From Bowmanella dokdonensis (lineage in GTDB: Bacteria > Pseudomonadota > Gammaproteobacteria > Enterobacterales > Alteromonadaceae), in NCBI RefSeq assembly GCF_017254865.1, contig NZ_JAFKCV010000005.1, positions 248,001-312,000 of the forward strand: a DNA stretch of 64,000 nt, written 5' to 3'. Below, piece after piece: positions 39,953 through 51,670 of this stretch. Within the stretch, counting starts at the first letter, position 1; each line of letters begins with the position of its first letter. A program made the position numbers and the translations under genes. The notes beneath the pieces were generated by a model. That model was not told the origin of the DNA. It saw only the letters and a list, made by a program, of their open reading frames with translations, and searched no databases.

Positions 39953-41038
39953 ATGAAACTGGACCGAATCCAGATACGGCAGTTCAGAAATCTGACCGAT
40001 ATCGATATCAGACCCGCTTCCCGCTTGAATCTGTTGCTTGGCAGCAATGGAAGCGGGAAGTCTTCTCTTTTGGAAGCAATCCATTATCTTGGCTTTGGCC
40101 GTTCCTTCAGAAGTAATAAGCACCAGCATGTCATACAACACGAGTGTGATGCTTTCACCGTGTTCTGTCAGGTGGCTACGGAAATAAGATCAGGACTACT
40201 GAACATCGGATACCAGAGGTTCAGAAACGGCGACTCATTGATTAAAGTTGACGGTGAACCGCAGAAGCGGATATCTGACCTCGTGCGGTTGTTGCCGATA
40301 CAACTTTTTACTCCAGCCAGTGTTGAGGTGATTTCGGGCTCTCCTGGCCTGCGTCGAAAGTTCCTCGATTGGGGATTGTTCCACGTGGAACCCTCTTATC
40401 TGGAGCTTTCACTTCGCTATCAGCAGGTTTTGAAACAAAGGAATGCCCTGATTAGACAGGGTAACTTATCCAGGGAAGGCCACTACTGGAATGAAATACT
40501 AGCCACTGCAGGCGAGCAGATTGACAGGCTGAGAAAAGTGTTTGTGGAGGCGTTGGAGCCCTACATATTGCGTAATCTGAGCTATTTTCTACCTGAGTTT
40601 TGTCCGGAAATCTCGTATCATAGCGGATGGGATTCGAGTCTGACGCTGGAGCAGGCGTTGCACGAGAGTAAACAGAAGGATCAGAAATATGGCTTTACTT
40701 CAGTAGGCCCTCACAAAGCTGACCTTCGTTTCAGGATTAAATCAGTCGCTGCGCAGGAGCTACTTTCCAGGGGCCAGGCAAGAATGCTGATGGCAGCCTT
40801 GCTACTTGCTCAGTCACAACATTTTCAGGATACGAGAAGCAGGGGATGCGTATTCCTGCTGGACGACATAGGTGCAGAACTGGATGAAGATAAAAGACAG
40901 GCTTTCATTGAGGCCCTTCTGAATACATCTGCACAATTGTTTGTTACCGCCATTGAGAAAGGACAAATTGATTTTGTCGACAACTATACAGATAAGAAAG
41001 TGTTTCACGTGGAACATGGCCAGGTCAAAGAGGAGTAA
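39953..41038 (+). CDS. recF: DNA repair and recombination ATPase RecF
   Basis: RecF (361 residues) helps load RecA at gaps. SMC-like ATPase motifs are Walker A GSNGSGKSS (about 30-38), signature LSRGQARMLMAALLLAQ and Walker B VFLLDDIGAELD. The gene also contains two parS-like sites at 40377-40392 and 41001-41016. Confidence 0.97.
   Translation: MKLDRIQIRQFRNLTDIDIRPASRLNLLLGSNGSGKSSLLEAIHYLGFGRSFRSNKHQHVIQHECDAFTVFCQVATEIRSGLLNIGYQRFRNGDSLIKVDGEPQKRISDLVRLLPIQLFTPASVEVISGSPGLRRKFLDWGLFHVEPSYLELSLRYQQVLKQRNALIRQGNLSREGHYWNEILATAGEQIDRLRKVFVEALEPYILRNLSYFLPEFCPEISYHSGWDSSLTLEQALHESKQKDQKYGFTSVGPHKADLRFRIKSVAAQELLSRGQARMLMAALLLAQSQHFQDTRSRGCVFLLDDIGAELDEDKRQAFIEALLNTSAQLFVTAIEKGQIDFVDNYTDKKVFHVEHGQVKEE
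40377..40392. other. parS: parS centromere site (one mismatch)
   Basis: TGTTCCACGTGGAACC matches TGTTNCACGTGNAACA except for the last base. It lies inside recF. Confidence 0.8.
41001..41016. other. parS: parS centromere site (perfect)
   Basis: TGTTTCACGTGGAACA fits the parS consensus at all 16 positions. It lies near the 3' end of recF, about 12.5 kb from oriC and 15 kb from parAB. Confidence 0.92.
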
Positions 41039-43459
<2,421 letters not shown>

Positions 43460-43465
43460 AACCCA

Positions 43466-43497
43466 AAAAAAAGCCTGCTTAAGCAGGCTTTTTCTTT
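43466..43497. terminator. Bidirectional terminator between gyrB and the lipoprotein gene
   Basis: AAGCCTGCTTAAGCAGGCTT is a perfect inverted repeat flanked by A8 on the left and T5CT4 on the right. It starts 7 bases after the gyrB stop. Confidence 0.92.
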
Positions 43498-43515
43498 TAC
43501 TATCAGTAAGTTACG

Positions 43516-43959
43516 TTAACCCTTGCGCTCTATATATACCTGTGGCCGTTCAGGCTGGCTGAAATCAATAAAAAACTCATAGACGCCCGTTTCTCTGGGG
43601 GTGAATTTAAAATTATTATTAACGGCATGGCAGGTAGCGCTGACCCGTTTTCCTAGACCTACTACCTCATCCTGTGCCTTGTTCAGATAACCACAATTGG
43701 CTCCACTGGACCATTGACTGTCGGCAAAGCGAAAATCATAGGGTTGGCCGTCGGCAATCAGCTCAGCCTCGGCCTTATAGAGATCATCGTCCACCTGTTG
43801 AAGCTTGAAGTTTTCATCTGCTTCCCACCAGGTAAAAACGCCCCGCAAGTAAAGTTCTTGGGGTGTTTGAGGCGCTGCTATCTCGGGTTGGCTGGCGCAA
43901 CCCAGCAAAGTAGCGAATAACACCAGAGGCAGCAATGACTTGAGGGAACAGAATTGCAT
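43516..43959 (-). CDS. Lipoprotein with an E-set/CBM-like beta domain
   Basis: This 147-residue protein has a lipoprotein signal peptide with lipobox LLGC (Cys21). The mature part reads LYLRGVFTWWEADENFKLQQVDDDLYKAEAELIADGQPYDFRFADSQWS, then GVYEFFIDFSQPERPQVYI. This pattern recalls the starch-binding or immunoglobulin-like modules of bacterial amylases and pullulanases. Glycan binding is a guess from that resemblance. No polysaccharide genes are nearby. Confidence 0.75.
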   Translation of the reverse strand: MQFCSLKSLLPLVLFATLLGCASQPEIAAPQTPQELYLRGVFTWWEADENFKLQQVDDDLYKAEAELIADGQPYDFRFADSQWSSGANCGYLNKAQDEVVGLGKRVSATCHAVNNNFKFTPRETGVYEFFIDFSQPERPQVYIERKG

Positions 43960-44060
43960 TGAGAAATCCTTGAACAGGGTATTGAGAGCAAAATTGCCTT
44001 ATTTATAGCAAATTGCCCGTCATGATGTGAACATTTTGTCCTTTTACCAATAGCTAGCGC

Positions 44061-44088
44061 TAAAAAAGGCCATCCGGGGATGGCCTTA
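44061..44088 (-). terminator. Terminator after glyS
   Basis: On the minus strand AAGGCCATC-CCCG-GATGGCCTT is followed by TTTT. It lies about 20 bases after the glyS stop. Confidence 0.88.
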
Positions 44089-44106
44089 ACACTAAGAATA
44101 TCAGCG

Positions 44107-46173
44107 TCAGTTTAGAATGGAGATATCCGCCACCTGCAGGAACAGGTTGCGTAACTTCAGCAACAGGGCCAGGCGGTTATCGCGAATGGCGGGATCTTCG
44201 TCCATCACCATTACCTGGTCGAAGAACTTATCGACAGGCTCCCTGAGATTGGCCAGGGTTTCCAGAGCACTGCGGTATTCCAACTGCACTATCAGAGACT
44301 GCACACGGTCATGTGCCTGTTCGAGAGCCTCAGCCAGTTGCTTCTCCGCCGGTTCCCTTAATAATGCCTGGTTCAGCACAGAAAGGCCCTCTACCTCGTT
44401 CTTGGCCAGTATATTGGCCACCCGCTTATTAGCGGCTGCGAGAGACACGGCAGACTCAAGGGATTTGAAATGCTGTACGGCTTTTATTCGGGCGTCGAAG
44501 TCGGCGGGACGGGTAGGGCGACGAGCCAGAACGGCCTGAATCACATCCACCTGGACATCTTGTTCCTGATACCAGGCCCTGAACCTTCCCAGGACAAAGT
44601 CCAGTACCTGTTCTTCGACATCCGCATTGGTAAGTTTATCGCCAAACAGGCTGACAGAGTTCTGTATCAGCACGGCTAAGTCCAGAGGCAGCCCTTTCTC
44701 CACAATTATACGCAGCAGGCCGATAGCGGCCCTGCGTAGCGCAAAGGGATCCTTGTCCCCCTTAGGTGCCTGGCCAATGCCAAAAATCCCTACAAGCGTA
44801 TCCAGCTTGTCTGCCAGCGCAACGGCACAGCTGATGTTTGATTGGGGAAGCTGATCGCCGGAAAACCTGGGCATGTATTGCTGATCCAGCGCCAGGGCTA
44901 CCTGCTCCGGCTCCTGGTCGTAACGCGCGTAATGCATGCCCATTACACCCTGAACTTCCGGAAACTCCATAACCATCTGGGTCATCAGGTCTGTCTTGGA
45001 CAGCAGACCGGCCCGCTTGGCCAGCTTGGCATCATCACCCAGTTCAGTGGCAATCCGGCCTGCCAGCTCGGCGATTCTGACTGACTTGTCTTTCAGCGTG
45101 CCTAACTGTTGCTGAAACAGAACTGTATCCAGGCTGTCAAGACGGCTCTCAAGGCTGGATCTCTTGTCCTGTGTGAAGAAGAATGCTGCATCTGCAAGTC
45201 GCGGTCGGATGACCTTCTCATTGCCCCTGACTACCTGTATGGGGTCCTTGCTTTCAATATTACTGACAAAGGCAAATCTGGGCAGCAGATTGCCTTCCTC
45301 GTCCAGTAAGGGAAAATACTTCTGATCTCCTTTCATGGTGTGGATCAGGGCTTCCTTGGGAACGGCCAGGAACTCCGCACCGAAAGAGGCGGTCAGCACA
45401 ACAGGCCACTCCACCAGCGCCGTGACTTCTTCGAGCAAATCCTCTTCAAGCGCAATCCTGGCCTTTTCCTGGCTTGCAACTTGCGTCAGGCCCTGCTTGA
45501 TGGCGGCCTTCCTTTCTTCAAAATCCGCCATAACATAGGCTTGCCTGAGTGTGGAAAGGTAGTCGTCGGCATGGGTCAGCTGGATCGGTTCAGGATGGTG
45601 GAACCTGTGTCCGTTGAGCTTATCTGTCACCTGTATTCCCAGTACGGTGCCTTGAATAAGCTCATCACCGTATAACATGCAGGCAGTATGCACAGGGCGG
45701 ATAAACTGTGTGCTGCCGTTACCCCAACGCATCGGTTTGGGAATAGGCAGGGCAGACAGAGCCTTGTTCACCAGCCCGGCAAGAACCTCGGGCAACCCCT
45801 GTCCGGATACTCTGGCCTTATGCATAAGCCATTCGCCCTTGTCTGTCACCAGACGCTCCGCTTCATCGACCCTGATACCCAGCCCCCCGGCCCAGCCCAG
45901 AGCTGCGCGGGTTGGATTGCCCTGCTGATCAAAGGCTGCATTAAGGGCAGGCCCCCGTTTCTCCACCACTTTATCCTGCTGGTGATATGCCAGGCCTGTT
46001 ACCTTAAGGGCGAGCCGACGTGGGGCGGCAAACCAGTGTACGGATTCATGTTGCAGATCGGCCTGTTGCAATGCCTTATGCATTTCCTCAGCAAAAGCAG
46101 AGGCCAGTTTTGTCAGGGATTTAGGGGGTAACTCTTCGGTACCTATCTCAATCAGCAAGTTTTCCTGGCGCAT
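44107..46173 (-). CDS. glyS: Glycyl-tRNA synthetase beta subunit
   Basis: GlyS (688 residues) carries the tRNA-binding functions of the alpha2-beta2 enzyme. The N-terminus [19 protein letters not shown], the HD-like FHHPE segment and the C-terminal anticodon-binding DALR region are present. Its start codon shares a base with the glyQ stop. Confidence 0.97.
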   Translation of the reverse strand: MRQENLLIEIGTEELPPKSLTKLASAFAEEMHKALQQADLQHESVHWFAAPRRLALKVTGLAYHQQDKVVEKRGPALNAAFDQQGNPTRAALGWAGGLGIRVDEAERLVTDKGEWLMHKARVSGQGLPEVLAGLVNKALSALPIPKPMRWGNGSTQFIRPVHTACMLYGDELIQGTVLGIQVTDKLNGHRFHHPEPIQLTHADDYLSTLRQAYVMADFEERKAAIKQGLTQVASQEKARIALEEDLLEEVTALVEWPVVLTASFGAEFLAVPKEALIHTMKGDQKYFPLLDEEGNLLPRFAFVSNIESKDPIQVVRGNEKVIRPRLADAAFFFTQDKRSSLESRLDSLDTVLFQQQLGTLKDKSVRIAELAGRIATELGDDAKLAKRAGLLSKTDLMTQMVMEFPEVQGVMGMHYARYDQEPEQVALALDQQYMPRFSGDQLPQSNISCAVALADKLDTLVGIFGIGQAPKGDKDPFALRRAAIGLLRIIVEKGLPLDLAVLIQNSVSLFGDKLTNADVEEQVLDFVLGRFRAWYQEQDVQVDVIQAVLARRPTRPADFDARIKAVQHFKSLESAVSLAAANKRVANILAKNEVEGLSVLNQALLREPAEKQLAEALEQAHDRVQSLIVQLEYRSALETLANLREPVDKFFDQVMVMDEDPAIRDNRLALLLKLRNLFLQVADISILN

Positions 46174-47081
46174 CAGTTAGCCTCCTGTCTGCACATGGGG
46201 AAGCCCAGGGCCTCCCTGGCGTCGTAATAACTCTGGGCACAGGCCTTGGCCAGCGTCCTGACCCGCAGGATGTATCGTTGCCTTTCCGTAACTGAGATGG
46301 CATGCCTGGCGTCCAGCAGGTTAAAAGCATGGGACGCTTTCATGACCTGCTCATAAGCGGGCAGAGCGAGTCCTTTCTCAATTAGAAACTGACTGTCCTT
46401 CTCACACTGATCGAAGGTTCTAAACAGGGCATCCACGTCGGCATATTCGAAGTTATATGTGGATTGCTCGACTTCGTTCTGGTGGAATACGTCGCCATAG
46501 GTGACTTTGCCTCTGGGACCATCTGTCCAGACCAAATCATAGATGCTGTCCACGCCCTGGATATACATTGCCAAACGTTCCAGGCCATAGGTTATCTCGC
46601 CGGTCACAGGGGCGCACTCCAGGCCTCCCACCTGTTGAAAATAGGTGAACTGAGTGACTTCCATACCGTTCAGCCAGACTTCCCAGCCTAAACCCCAGGC
46701 TCCCAATGTGGGGGACTCCCAGTTGTCCTCGACAAAGCGGATATCATGGACCAGGGGATCGAAACCCAGCTCGCTAAGTGAGCCAAGATAGAGATCCTGA
46801 ATATCATCAGGGGAGGGTTTCAGCATGACCTGGAACTGATAGTAGTGCTGTAGCCTGTTGGGATTTTCCCCGTAGCGTCCGTCAGTGGGGCGGCGACAGG
46901 GTTGCACATAAGCGCTGCTGATGGGCTCTGGACCTATGGCACGCAGAAATGTCATCGGATGGAAGGTGCCTGCGCCGACTTCCATATCCAGCGGCTGGAT
47001 AATGACACATCCCTGCCGAGCCCAGTAGTCCTGCAGAGCCAGGATAAGGCCCTGAAAGGTTTTGATATCGAACTTTTGCAT
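46173..47081 (-). CDS. glyQ: Glycyl-tRNA synthetase alpha subunit
   Basis: GlyQ (302 residues) is the catalytic subunit. [65 protein letters not shown] and [19 protein letters not shown] are family signatures. The ATG at 47081 (MQKFDIKTF) is chosen over an upstream start because it matches the family and has GGA before it. Confidence 0.97.
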   Translation of the reverse strand: MQKFDIKTFQGLILALQDYWARQGCVIIQPLDMEVGAGTFHPMTFLRAIGPEPISSAYVQPCRRPTDGRYGENPNRLQHYYQFQVMLKPSPDDIQDLYLGSLSELGFDPLVHDIRFVEDNWESPTLGAWGLGWEVWLNGMEVTQFTYFQQVGGLECAPVTGEITYGLERLAMYIQGVDSIYDLVWTDGPRGKVTYGDVFHQNEVEQSTYNFEYADVDALFRTFDQCEKDSQFLIEKGLALPAYEQVMKASHAFNLLDARHAISVTERQRYILRVRTLAKACAQSYYDAREALGFPMCRQEAN

Positions 47082-47233
47082 GAGATCCGTTTTTTGCTGG
47101 TTTATTGAGAAAAATGCAGCCAAGTATACCTTTTGAGCGACTTTGTATGTAGGCTAATTTGTTCTGTAAGGGACTAAAACTTGCCGTGGCATTTGCCTCG
47201 AAGATGGCCAAATAGCCGAAACAGGAGCTCTAA

Positions 47234-47833
47234 ATGTCAGAATTTACTCGTTGTGACTGGGTAACCCAGGATCCTTTGTATTTGCATTATCATGACAAAA
47301 TCTGGGGGAGACCGGTTTATGATTCGCAGGAGCTGTTCGCCAAGTTATGCCTGGATGGACAGCAGGCTGGTCTGAGCTGGATAACCATCCTGAAGAAGCA
47401 ACCCGGCTACGAAGCGGCCTTTCATGGTTTCAACCCGCAACGTATTGCGGAAATGGGGGAAGGGGATGTGGAACGGCTGTTGCAAAATCCCGGCATAGTG
47501 CGCAACAGGCTTAAGGTGCAGTCGGTGATCAGGAATGCCCGGGCCTACCTGGCGTTGCAGGAAAAAGGCGAAGATTTTGCTGAATTTATCTGGCGATTCG
47601 TCGACGGACAAAGCATACAAAACCGTTGGCAAAGCCTCAGTCAGGTACCGGTAACAACTTCCGAGTCGGACGCCATGTCAAAAGCCCTGAAAAAAGCGGG
47701 CTTCAATTTCGTTGGCAGCACCATATGCTACGCGTTCATGCAGGCGGTGGGGCTGGTCAATGATCATCTGGTTGACTGTCATTGCTACCATGAGGTCAAA
47801 AGCCTGAACGGGCGATTCACACCCTCTGCTTAA
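47234..47833 (+). CDS. tag: 3-methyladenine DNA glycosylase I
   Basis: Tag (199 residues) removes N3-methyladenine from DNA. It shows RCDWV near the start, zinc ligands Cys (residue 5), His17-type, and C-terminal HLVDCHCYHE, LCLDGQQAGLSWITILKK, and GFNFVGSTICYAFMQAVGLVNDH. The last 17 bases overlap the convergent DUF2489 gene. Confidence 0.96.
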   Translation: MSEFTRCDWVTQDPLYLHYHDKIWGRPVYDSQELFAKLCLDGQQAGLSWITILKKQPGYEAAFHGFNPQRIAEMGEGDVERLLQNPGIVRNRLKVQSVIRNARAYLALQEKGEDFAEFIWRFVDGQSIQNRWQSLSQVPVTTSESDAMSKALKKAGFNFVGSTICYAFMQAVGLVNDHLVDCHCYHEVKSLNGRFTPSA

Positions 47834-48260
47834 GCAGGTGGGTTTCTTTCAGAATGCGGCTCTCCAGTTCTGTTTCATGCTCCTGACGTTCCATTTCCAT
47901 CCTCCGCCTGTCGGCCTTTGATAAGGCCTTCCAGGCGTCATGCGTGGGCATATGACTGACCCTGCTGTACAGCTCATGCAGGGCAGGGTAAAGCGCTGCA
48001 TAATCCTCGCGGTCGGACAGGTTCTCCATCAGAACGCACAGCCTGATACTGGCTTCAGACAGGTCACACTGCTGTTGTTCAACAGCCAGCGCGATGGTGC
48101 GGATACTCTGGCGTATGTGTGCCTCACGACGCAGTCTGTTACCCTTCTCCTGCTGGTTCTGGCGTTTAAGCAAAAACAGCAGGCGGCCGGCATACAAGGC
48201 CAGTGAAGCGACAATCAGGAAGGCCAGACTCAGCAAGCTGACGAGCAGGATCTCAGACAT
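47817..48260 (-). CDS. DUF2489 family membrane-anchored protein
   Basis: This 147-residue protein has one N-terminal membrane helix (about 5-28). A soluble helical domain of the DUF2489 type follows (IRTIALAVEQQQCDLSEASIRLCVLMENL, then YPALHELYSRVSHMPTHDAWKALSKADRR). The function is unknown. It is 2 bases downstream of yihI, as commonly seen next to yihI in gammaproteobacteria. Confidence 0.82.
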   Translation of the reverse strand: MSEILLVSLLSLAFLIVASLALYAGRLLFLLKRQNQQEKGNRLRREAHIRQSIRTIALAVEQQQCDLSEASIRLCVLMENLSDREDYAALYPALHELYSRVSHMPTHDAWKALSKADRRRMEMERQEHETELESRILKETHLLKQRV

Positions 48261-48262
48261 CG

Positions 48263-48742
48263 TTACTTGAACTTGTCGACATCGATGTTGTGAAACCTGT
48301 CGTACAAATCCTCCTCCGGATCATCCTGCGCCTCCGGGGTCTCGGTTTCAATACCCAGCATCTGGCAGAGTTCCAAATGGCGGGCCAGTTGCTTGTCTAC
48401 ATAGGACTTCTCTTCGGCGGTCAGCTTGTGACCAGAATCGACTTTGTCCATCAGGGCCTCCAACCTTTGGTCCTGTTCTATGGCTTTTAGTTCTCTGGCA
48501 GGGGAGAAATGCCGGAGGGGCTCTGCCGGCGTTTTTTCCGGAGCAACCAGAGGGACAGGTTTCCTGCTGCCAATTCTGGGATCCTTGGGGGACCTGGATT
48601 TAGTCACCAGCGCCTCTTTCGCCTCGGTGTTTCGACTGCCTGCCGGTTTCCCGCTATGGCGCTTATGTCGTTTATCATCGGCCGATGAACTTTTGGATGC
48701 CTTGCCGCCAGGGAGCCTGGGCTTTTTTGACGCTCGCGCCAT
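48263..48742 (-). CDS. yihI: Der GTPase-activating protein YihI
   Basis: YihI (159 residues) stimulates the GTPase Der (EngA), which acts in 50S assembly. The basic, low-complexity N-terminus (MARASKKPRLPGGKASKS) and the conserved acidic C-terminal part (LEALMDKVDSGHKLTAEEKSYVDKQLARHLELCQMLGI, then EEDLYDRF) match the family. The ATG at 48742 fits the family and follows GAGG. Confidence 0.93.
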   Translation of the reverse strand: MARASKKPRLPGGKASKSSSADDKRHKRHSGKPAGSRNTEAKEALVTKSRSPKDPRIGSRKPVPLVAPEKTPAEPLRHFSPARELKAIEQDQRLEALMDKVDSGHKLTAEEKSYVDKQLARHLELCQMLGIETETPEAQDDPEEDLYDRFHNIDVDKFK

Positions 48743-48773
48743 GAATGAATACCTCGGTTGGAATAAGGCCATT

Positions 48774-49415
48774 TTACACTGTGGCTTTGTATAAAAACAC
48801 CACATCAGAGCCTACAACTTCCAGCTGCAGATTATGGTGGGTCGCCAGCCAGTGGAAAGTGTCTTCACTGAAAAAACTAACATGGGTCTGGTCGTTCTTA
48901 TAATGCCAATGGGCAAACCGCTCAACACTGATCACCCGTTTGGTCATGATGGCCAGACAACCGCCTGGGTTGAGCATATCCATCCAGTTATGCCAGATGG
49001 CTCCAGGCTGGTGGAAGTGTTCAATAGCTTCCGTGCAACTGATGAAATCGACTCTTTGTTGATGGACGCTGGGCAGCGGATGGTAAAGGGGGTCAAACCA
49101 CTGCATTTTGTGCCCTTCGACCGCCAGCATTTTGGCAAGAACAGGCACGGGTCCGCAGCCGTAGTCCAGTCCCTGGCTATTGGCTGGTAACCTCTCCAGC
49201 AGGGGAATGGCCAGCCGGCGCAAAAATGTCAGGTAGCCAGCATCATCAGGGTGATTCTGGTGCAGATCGTAGATGGTCTTTTCCTGTTCAGGGCTTGGTA
49301 ACTGGTCAGGGTCAACGAATACTAACGCGCATCGATAACAATGAAGGTAGTCACGGCGCTTATCGGTGTGATAATGGCCAATTGACGTATGCTGACAGAG
49401 GGGGCAGAGGATCAA
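48774..49415 (-). CDS. Class I SAM-dependent methyltransferase with zinc-ribbon N-terminus
   Basis: This 213-residue protein has an N-terminal CPLC...CYRC (4-28) zinc-binding motif and a methyltransferase domain. SAM-binding motif I is GLDYGCGPVPVLAKML and the following acidic loop FDPLYHPL. CTEAIEHFHQPGAIWHNWMDMLNPGGCLAIMTKR resembles the UbiG/Methyltransf_11 group. The substrate is unknown. Confidence 0.85.
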   Translation of the reverse strand: MILCPLCQHTSIGHYHTDKRRDYLHCYRCALVFVDPDQLPSPEQEKTIYDLHQNHPDDAGYLTFLRRLAIPLLERLPANSQGLDYGCGPVPVLAKMLAVEGHKMQWFDPLYHPLPSVHQQRVDFISCTEAIEHFHQPGAIWHNWMDMLNPGGCLAIMTKRVISVERFAHWHYKNDQTHVSFFSEDTFHWLATHHNLQLEVVGSDVVFLYKATV

Positions 49416-49430
49416 AGCAGGTGAATTCAG

Positions 49431-49693
49431 AAAAAAGAAAAGGCGACAGTCTACCTATCGCCTCTCGTATAACCAAGTGCCAGATGACACTTCTCCCGTT
49501 ATTCGTTCATCCTGAACTGTGCAGACAGCCTTATCGCTCGACTTCTCTTTTTCTTGTTGTTGACGAAGTCTTGTTGTTATTGGTCTTCCAGACGCTTTAT
49601 CAACTCTTCCCTGGATCCGCTAAATGCGAGCTAACGCAACAAAAAATTCAAAACATTCCCTTCCGATGGAATAATTCTGTCCTTGTTGTTTGA
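49431..49693 (-). ncRNA. csrC: CsrB/CsrC-family sRNA (CsrA sponge)
   Basis: The roughly 260 bases between the methyltransferase and cytochrome genes encode no protein but read as a Csr RNA on the minus strand. There are eight GGA motifs, including the hairpin GTTCAGGATGAAC, identical to one in E. coli CsrB. The 3' terminator GGCGATAG-GTAGA-CTGTCGCC plus a U-rich tail is nearly the same as that of E. coli CsrC. The locus (between yihI and engB/yihA) is also that of csrC. It should bind and sequester CsrA. The 5' end is inferred from the promoter (-35 TTGTAA 49727-49722, -10 TATTCT 49705-49700). Confidence 0.85.
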
Positions 49694-49765
49694 CGCGAAA
49701 GAATACAGGATAGAAAATATTTTACAACTTTTTTACAAAAATTTTTACGGCTGGGTCTGTCTATC

Positions 49766-49783
49766 TGTCTGCTATCCGTTACA
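49766..49783 (-). promoter_or_regulatory. Candidate UvrY/GacA site upstream of the Csr-type RNA
   Basis: TGTAAC-GGATAG-CAGACA resembles the GacA/UvrY box TGTAAG-N6-CTTACA with three differences. It is centred about 82 bp upstream of the predicted start. The match is weak. Confidence 0.35.
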
Positions 49784-49799
49784 GAACCGCCCACACCAT

Positions 49800-49822
49800 A
49801 AAAAAGCCGATATGCTCGGCCC
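49800..49822 (-). terminator. Terminator after the cytochrome c4 gene
   Basis: On the minus strand GCCGA-GCATA-TCGGC is followed by T6. It ends the cytochrome transcript before the sRNA promoter. Confidence 0.75.
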
Positions 49823-49831
49823 TTAAAAAGA

Positions 49832-50449
49832 TCAGTATAAGCCCTGGATATATTTGGATAGCAATTCAATATCCGCATCGCTCAGTCGCATGGCCACATC
49901 CCGCATCATACCGTTCATGTCGTTGGTACGCTTGCCTGCACGGAAATCCAGCAATTGTTTCTTGATGTAGGCTGTATGCTGTCCGCTGATATCGGGAAAC
50001 TTGGCCAGACCTACTCCGTCACCTCGGGGACCGTGACAGGCGGCACAGGCGGTGATCCCTTCCTCAGGGTTACCGCCCAGGTAGAGGATCGAGGCGTCGT
50101 CAATTACCTCTTCAGGGGCGGCCATAGGTTTGGCTTTCTGATCAGTAAAATAAGCCGCCAGATCCAGTATATCCTGATCAGACAATGGGGCTGCCATACC
50201 AGACATAACAGGATCGTAACGCCCTTCCTCGCCATTGGTCTGGGAGCCCAATCTGAATTCCTGCAATTGCTTAACCAGATAGCTCGCGTGCTGACCGGCA
50301 ATGCTGGGATACATATCCACGGCGCTGTTACCATCGGCGCCATGGCAGGCGGCGCAGGTGGCAGACTTGGCTTTCCCGGCTTCGGCATCGCCTTCAGCAA
50401 ATACAGGCAGGGCAAAGATCAAGCAAAGCGTCAGGCATAGTTTTTTCAT
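49832..50449 (-). CDS. Dihaem cytochrome c4
   Basis: This 205-residue periplasmic cytochrome has a signal peptide (about 1-19) and two similar c-type domains. Each has CAACHG (haem-binding CxxCH) and a distal Met ligand (DPVMSGMA; GMMRDVA). It carries electrons to terminal oxidases. The ATG at 50449 has GAGA upstream; an ATG 6 bases before is possible. Divergence from engB is the usual arrangement. Confidence 0.93.
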   Translation of the reverse strand: MKKLCLTLCLIFALPVFAEGDAEAGKAKSATCAACHGADGNSAVDMYPSIAGQHASYLVKQLQEFRLGSQTNGEEGRYDPVMSGMAAPLSDQDILDLAAYFTDQKAKPMAAPEEVIDDASILYLGGNPEEGITACAACHGPRGDGVGLAKFPDISGQHTAYIKKQLLDFRAGKRTNDMNGMMRDVAMRLSDADIELLSKYIQGLY

Positions 50450-50679
50450 AGTCATTCTCGTTGAGCTTTTGTTATGGGCTGGCTACTGGTCATGCCGTAT
50501 TTTACACATTTAATCCATGAGGAAAATATTTTCCCGTTTATTTGTAGGGTTTTAGCACCGCCGGTACGCCATCTCAGGCGGCCGATGGTACAATGTGCTG
50601 GTCACGTCCGGGTCCAGAGCCCGGAATTCTTTTTTACCCTAAATTCGGGTCCCGTTGGCCAGACCCGCCAGGAGTTCCA

Positions 50680-51294
50680 GTGAGTCGTTACAGTCAGGCT
50701 AAATTTCTAATGAGCGCCCCTGATATTCGTCATCTTGGCCCGGATGAGGGGATTGAAGTCGCATTTGCCGGCCGGTCCAATGCCGGCAAGTCAAGTGCCC
50801 TGAATCGCCTGAGCAGACAGAAGGGACTGGCAAGAACCAGTAAGACTCCTGGACGAACCCAGTTGATTAACGTATTTGAGCTGGATGAGGAAAGACGTCT
50901 TATCGATTTGCCTGGCTATGGCTTTGCCCAGGTGCCGGTGGAGATGAAGAAGAAATGGCAGAAGGCCCTTGGGGAATATCTTCAAGATCGCAAGAGTCTC
51001 AAGGGGCTGGTGGTGCTGATGGACATTCGTCACCCATTCAAGGATTTGGATCAGGAGCTTATCTATTGGGCGGTTAACAGCAAGTTACCTGTCCTGGCCC
51101 TGCTGACTAAAGCCGATAAACTGAAGTCCGGCAAACGCAAGGCTCAGTTGTTGATGGCCAGAGAGGCCAGCCTGGCCTTTTGCGGTGACGTGACGGTGCA
51201 CGCATTTTCGTCACTGGAGGGGATTGGTCTCAGTGAGATGGAGGCCGTACTGAATAAATGGTTTGGCTATTCGCCCGCAAAAGAGACACCCTGA
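50680..51294 (+). CDS. engB: Ribosome-biogenesis GTPase EngB (YihA)
   Basis: EngB (204 residues) is an essential GTPase for large-subunit assembly. The G motifs are [17 protein letters not shown] and TKADKL. The start is a GTG at 50680 with AGGAG six bases upstream ([19 protein letters not shown]); a longer frame to 50593 would run through untypical Trp/Pro-rich sequence. A bidirectional terminator follows. Confidence 0.95.
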   Translation: MSRYSQAKFLMSAPDIRHLGPDEGIEVAFAGRSNAGKSSALNRLSRQKGLARTSKTPGRTQLINVFELDEERRLIDLPGYGFAQVPVEMKKKWQKALGEYLQDRKSLKGLVVLMDIRHPFKDLDQELIYWAVNSKLPVLALLTKADKLKSGKRKAQLLMAREASLAFCGDVTVHAFSSLEGIGLSEMEAVLNKWFGYSPAKETP

Positions 51295-51323
51295 GCTCTT
51301 CCCTGTGATTTTGGTCTACCAAT

Positions 51324-51355
51324 AAAAAACCCCATCCTGCCGGATGGGGTTTTTT
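51324..51355. terminator. Bidirectional terminator after engB
   Basis: AAAAAACCCCATCC-TGCC-GGATGGGGTTTTTT is a long perfect stem 30 bases after the engB stop. The next 200 bases to 51556 hold nothing I recognise. Confidence 0.92.
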
Positions 51356-51556
51356 ACACACTCAGGGACACACATAAACCGTTTATATAGAACCCTGCAG
51401 ATTGGATAAGTTCAAAAGAAATTGATTTTCTTTTATGAAATTAAATTAGATCTTGGGGAAAGGCCCGACCCCGGTCTCCAGCCAACTGGCGGCAGGACCC
51501 TGAGATTCAGTCTGGGGGTAGGGTTTATTCTCTCAAACAGCAAACCCTGCGGGCAT

Positions 51557-51627
51557 AAAAAAAGCCCCGGCAAGCCGGGGCTAAAGCAAAGGTCTGAAAG
51601 ATAGAACATCTTACCTCTGTACCCTAC
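51557..51627 (-). ncRNA. spf: Spot 42 RNA (short form)
   Basis: The first 40 bases from 51627 leftward are identical to E. coli Spot 42 (GTAGGGTACAGAGGTAAGAT and on through the first stem-loop). It then passes directly into a terminator hairpin (AGCCCCGGC-TT-GCCGGGGCT, T7). The total is 71 nt, against 109 in E. coli, because the middle single-stranded segment is missing. The place, downstream of polA and before engB, is conserved. Spot 42 is an Hfq-dependent repressor of secondary carbon-metabolism mRNAs. Promoter: -35 TTGCTT (51662-51657), 16 bases, -10 TATTAT (51640-51635). Confidence 0.93.
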
Positions 51628-51670
51628 AGAGCGAATAATAGCCAGGTTACGGATGAAAGCAAGTGTTTTT

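Noticed and set aside
49226-49693. 155-codon plus-strand frame across the methyltransferase start and the sRNA region
   Set aside because: Half is antisense to a real gene and the rest is antisense to the Csr-type RNA. It has no ribosome site.
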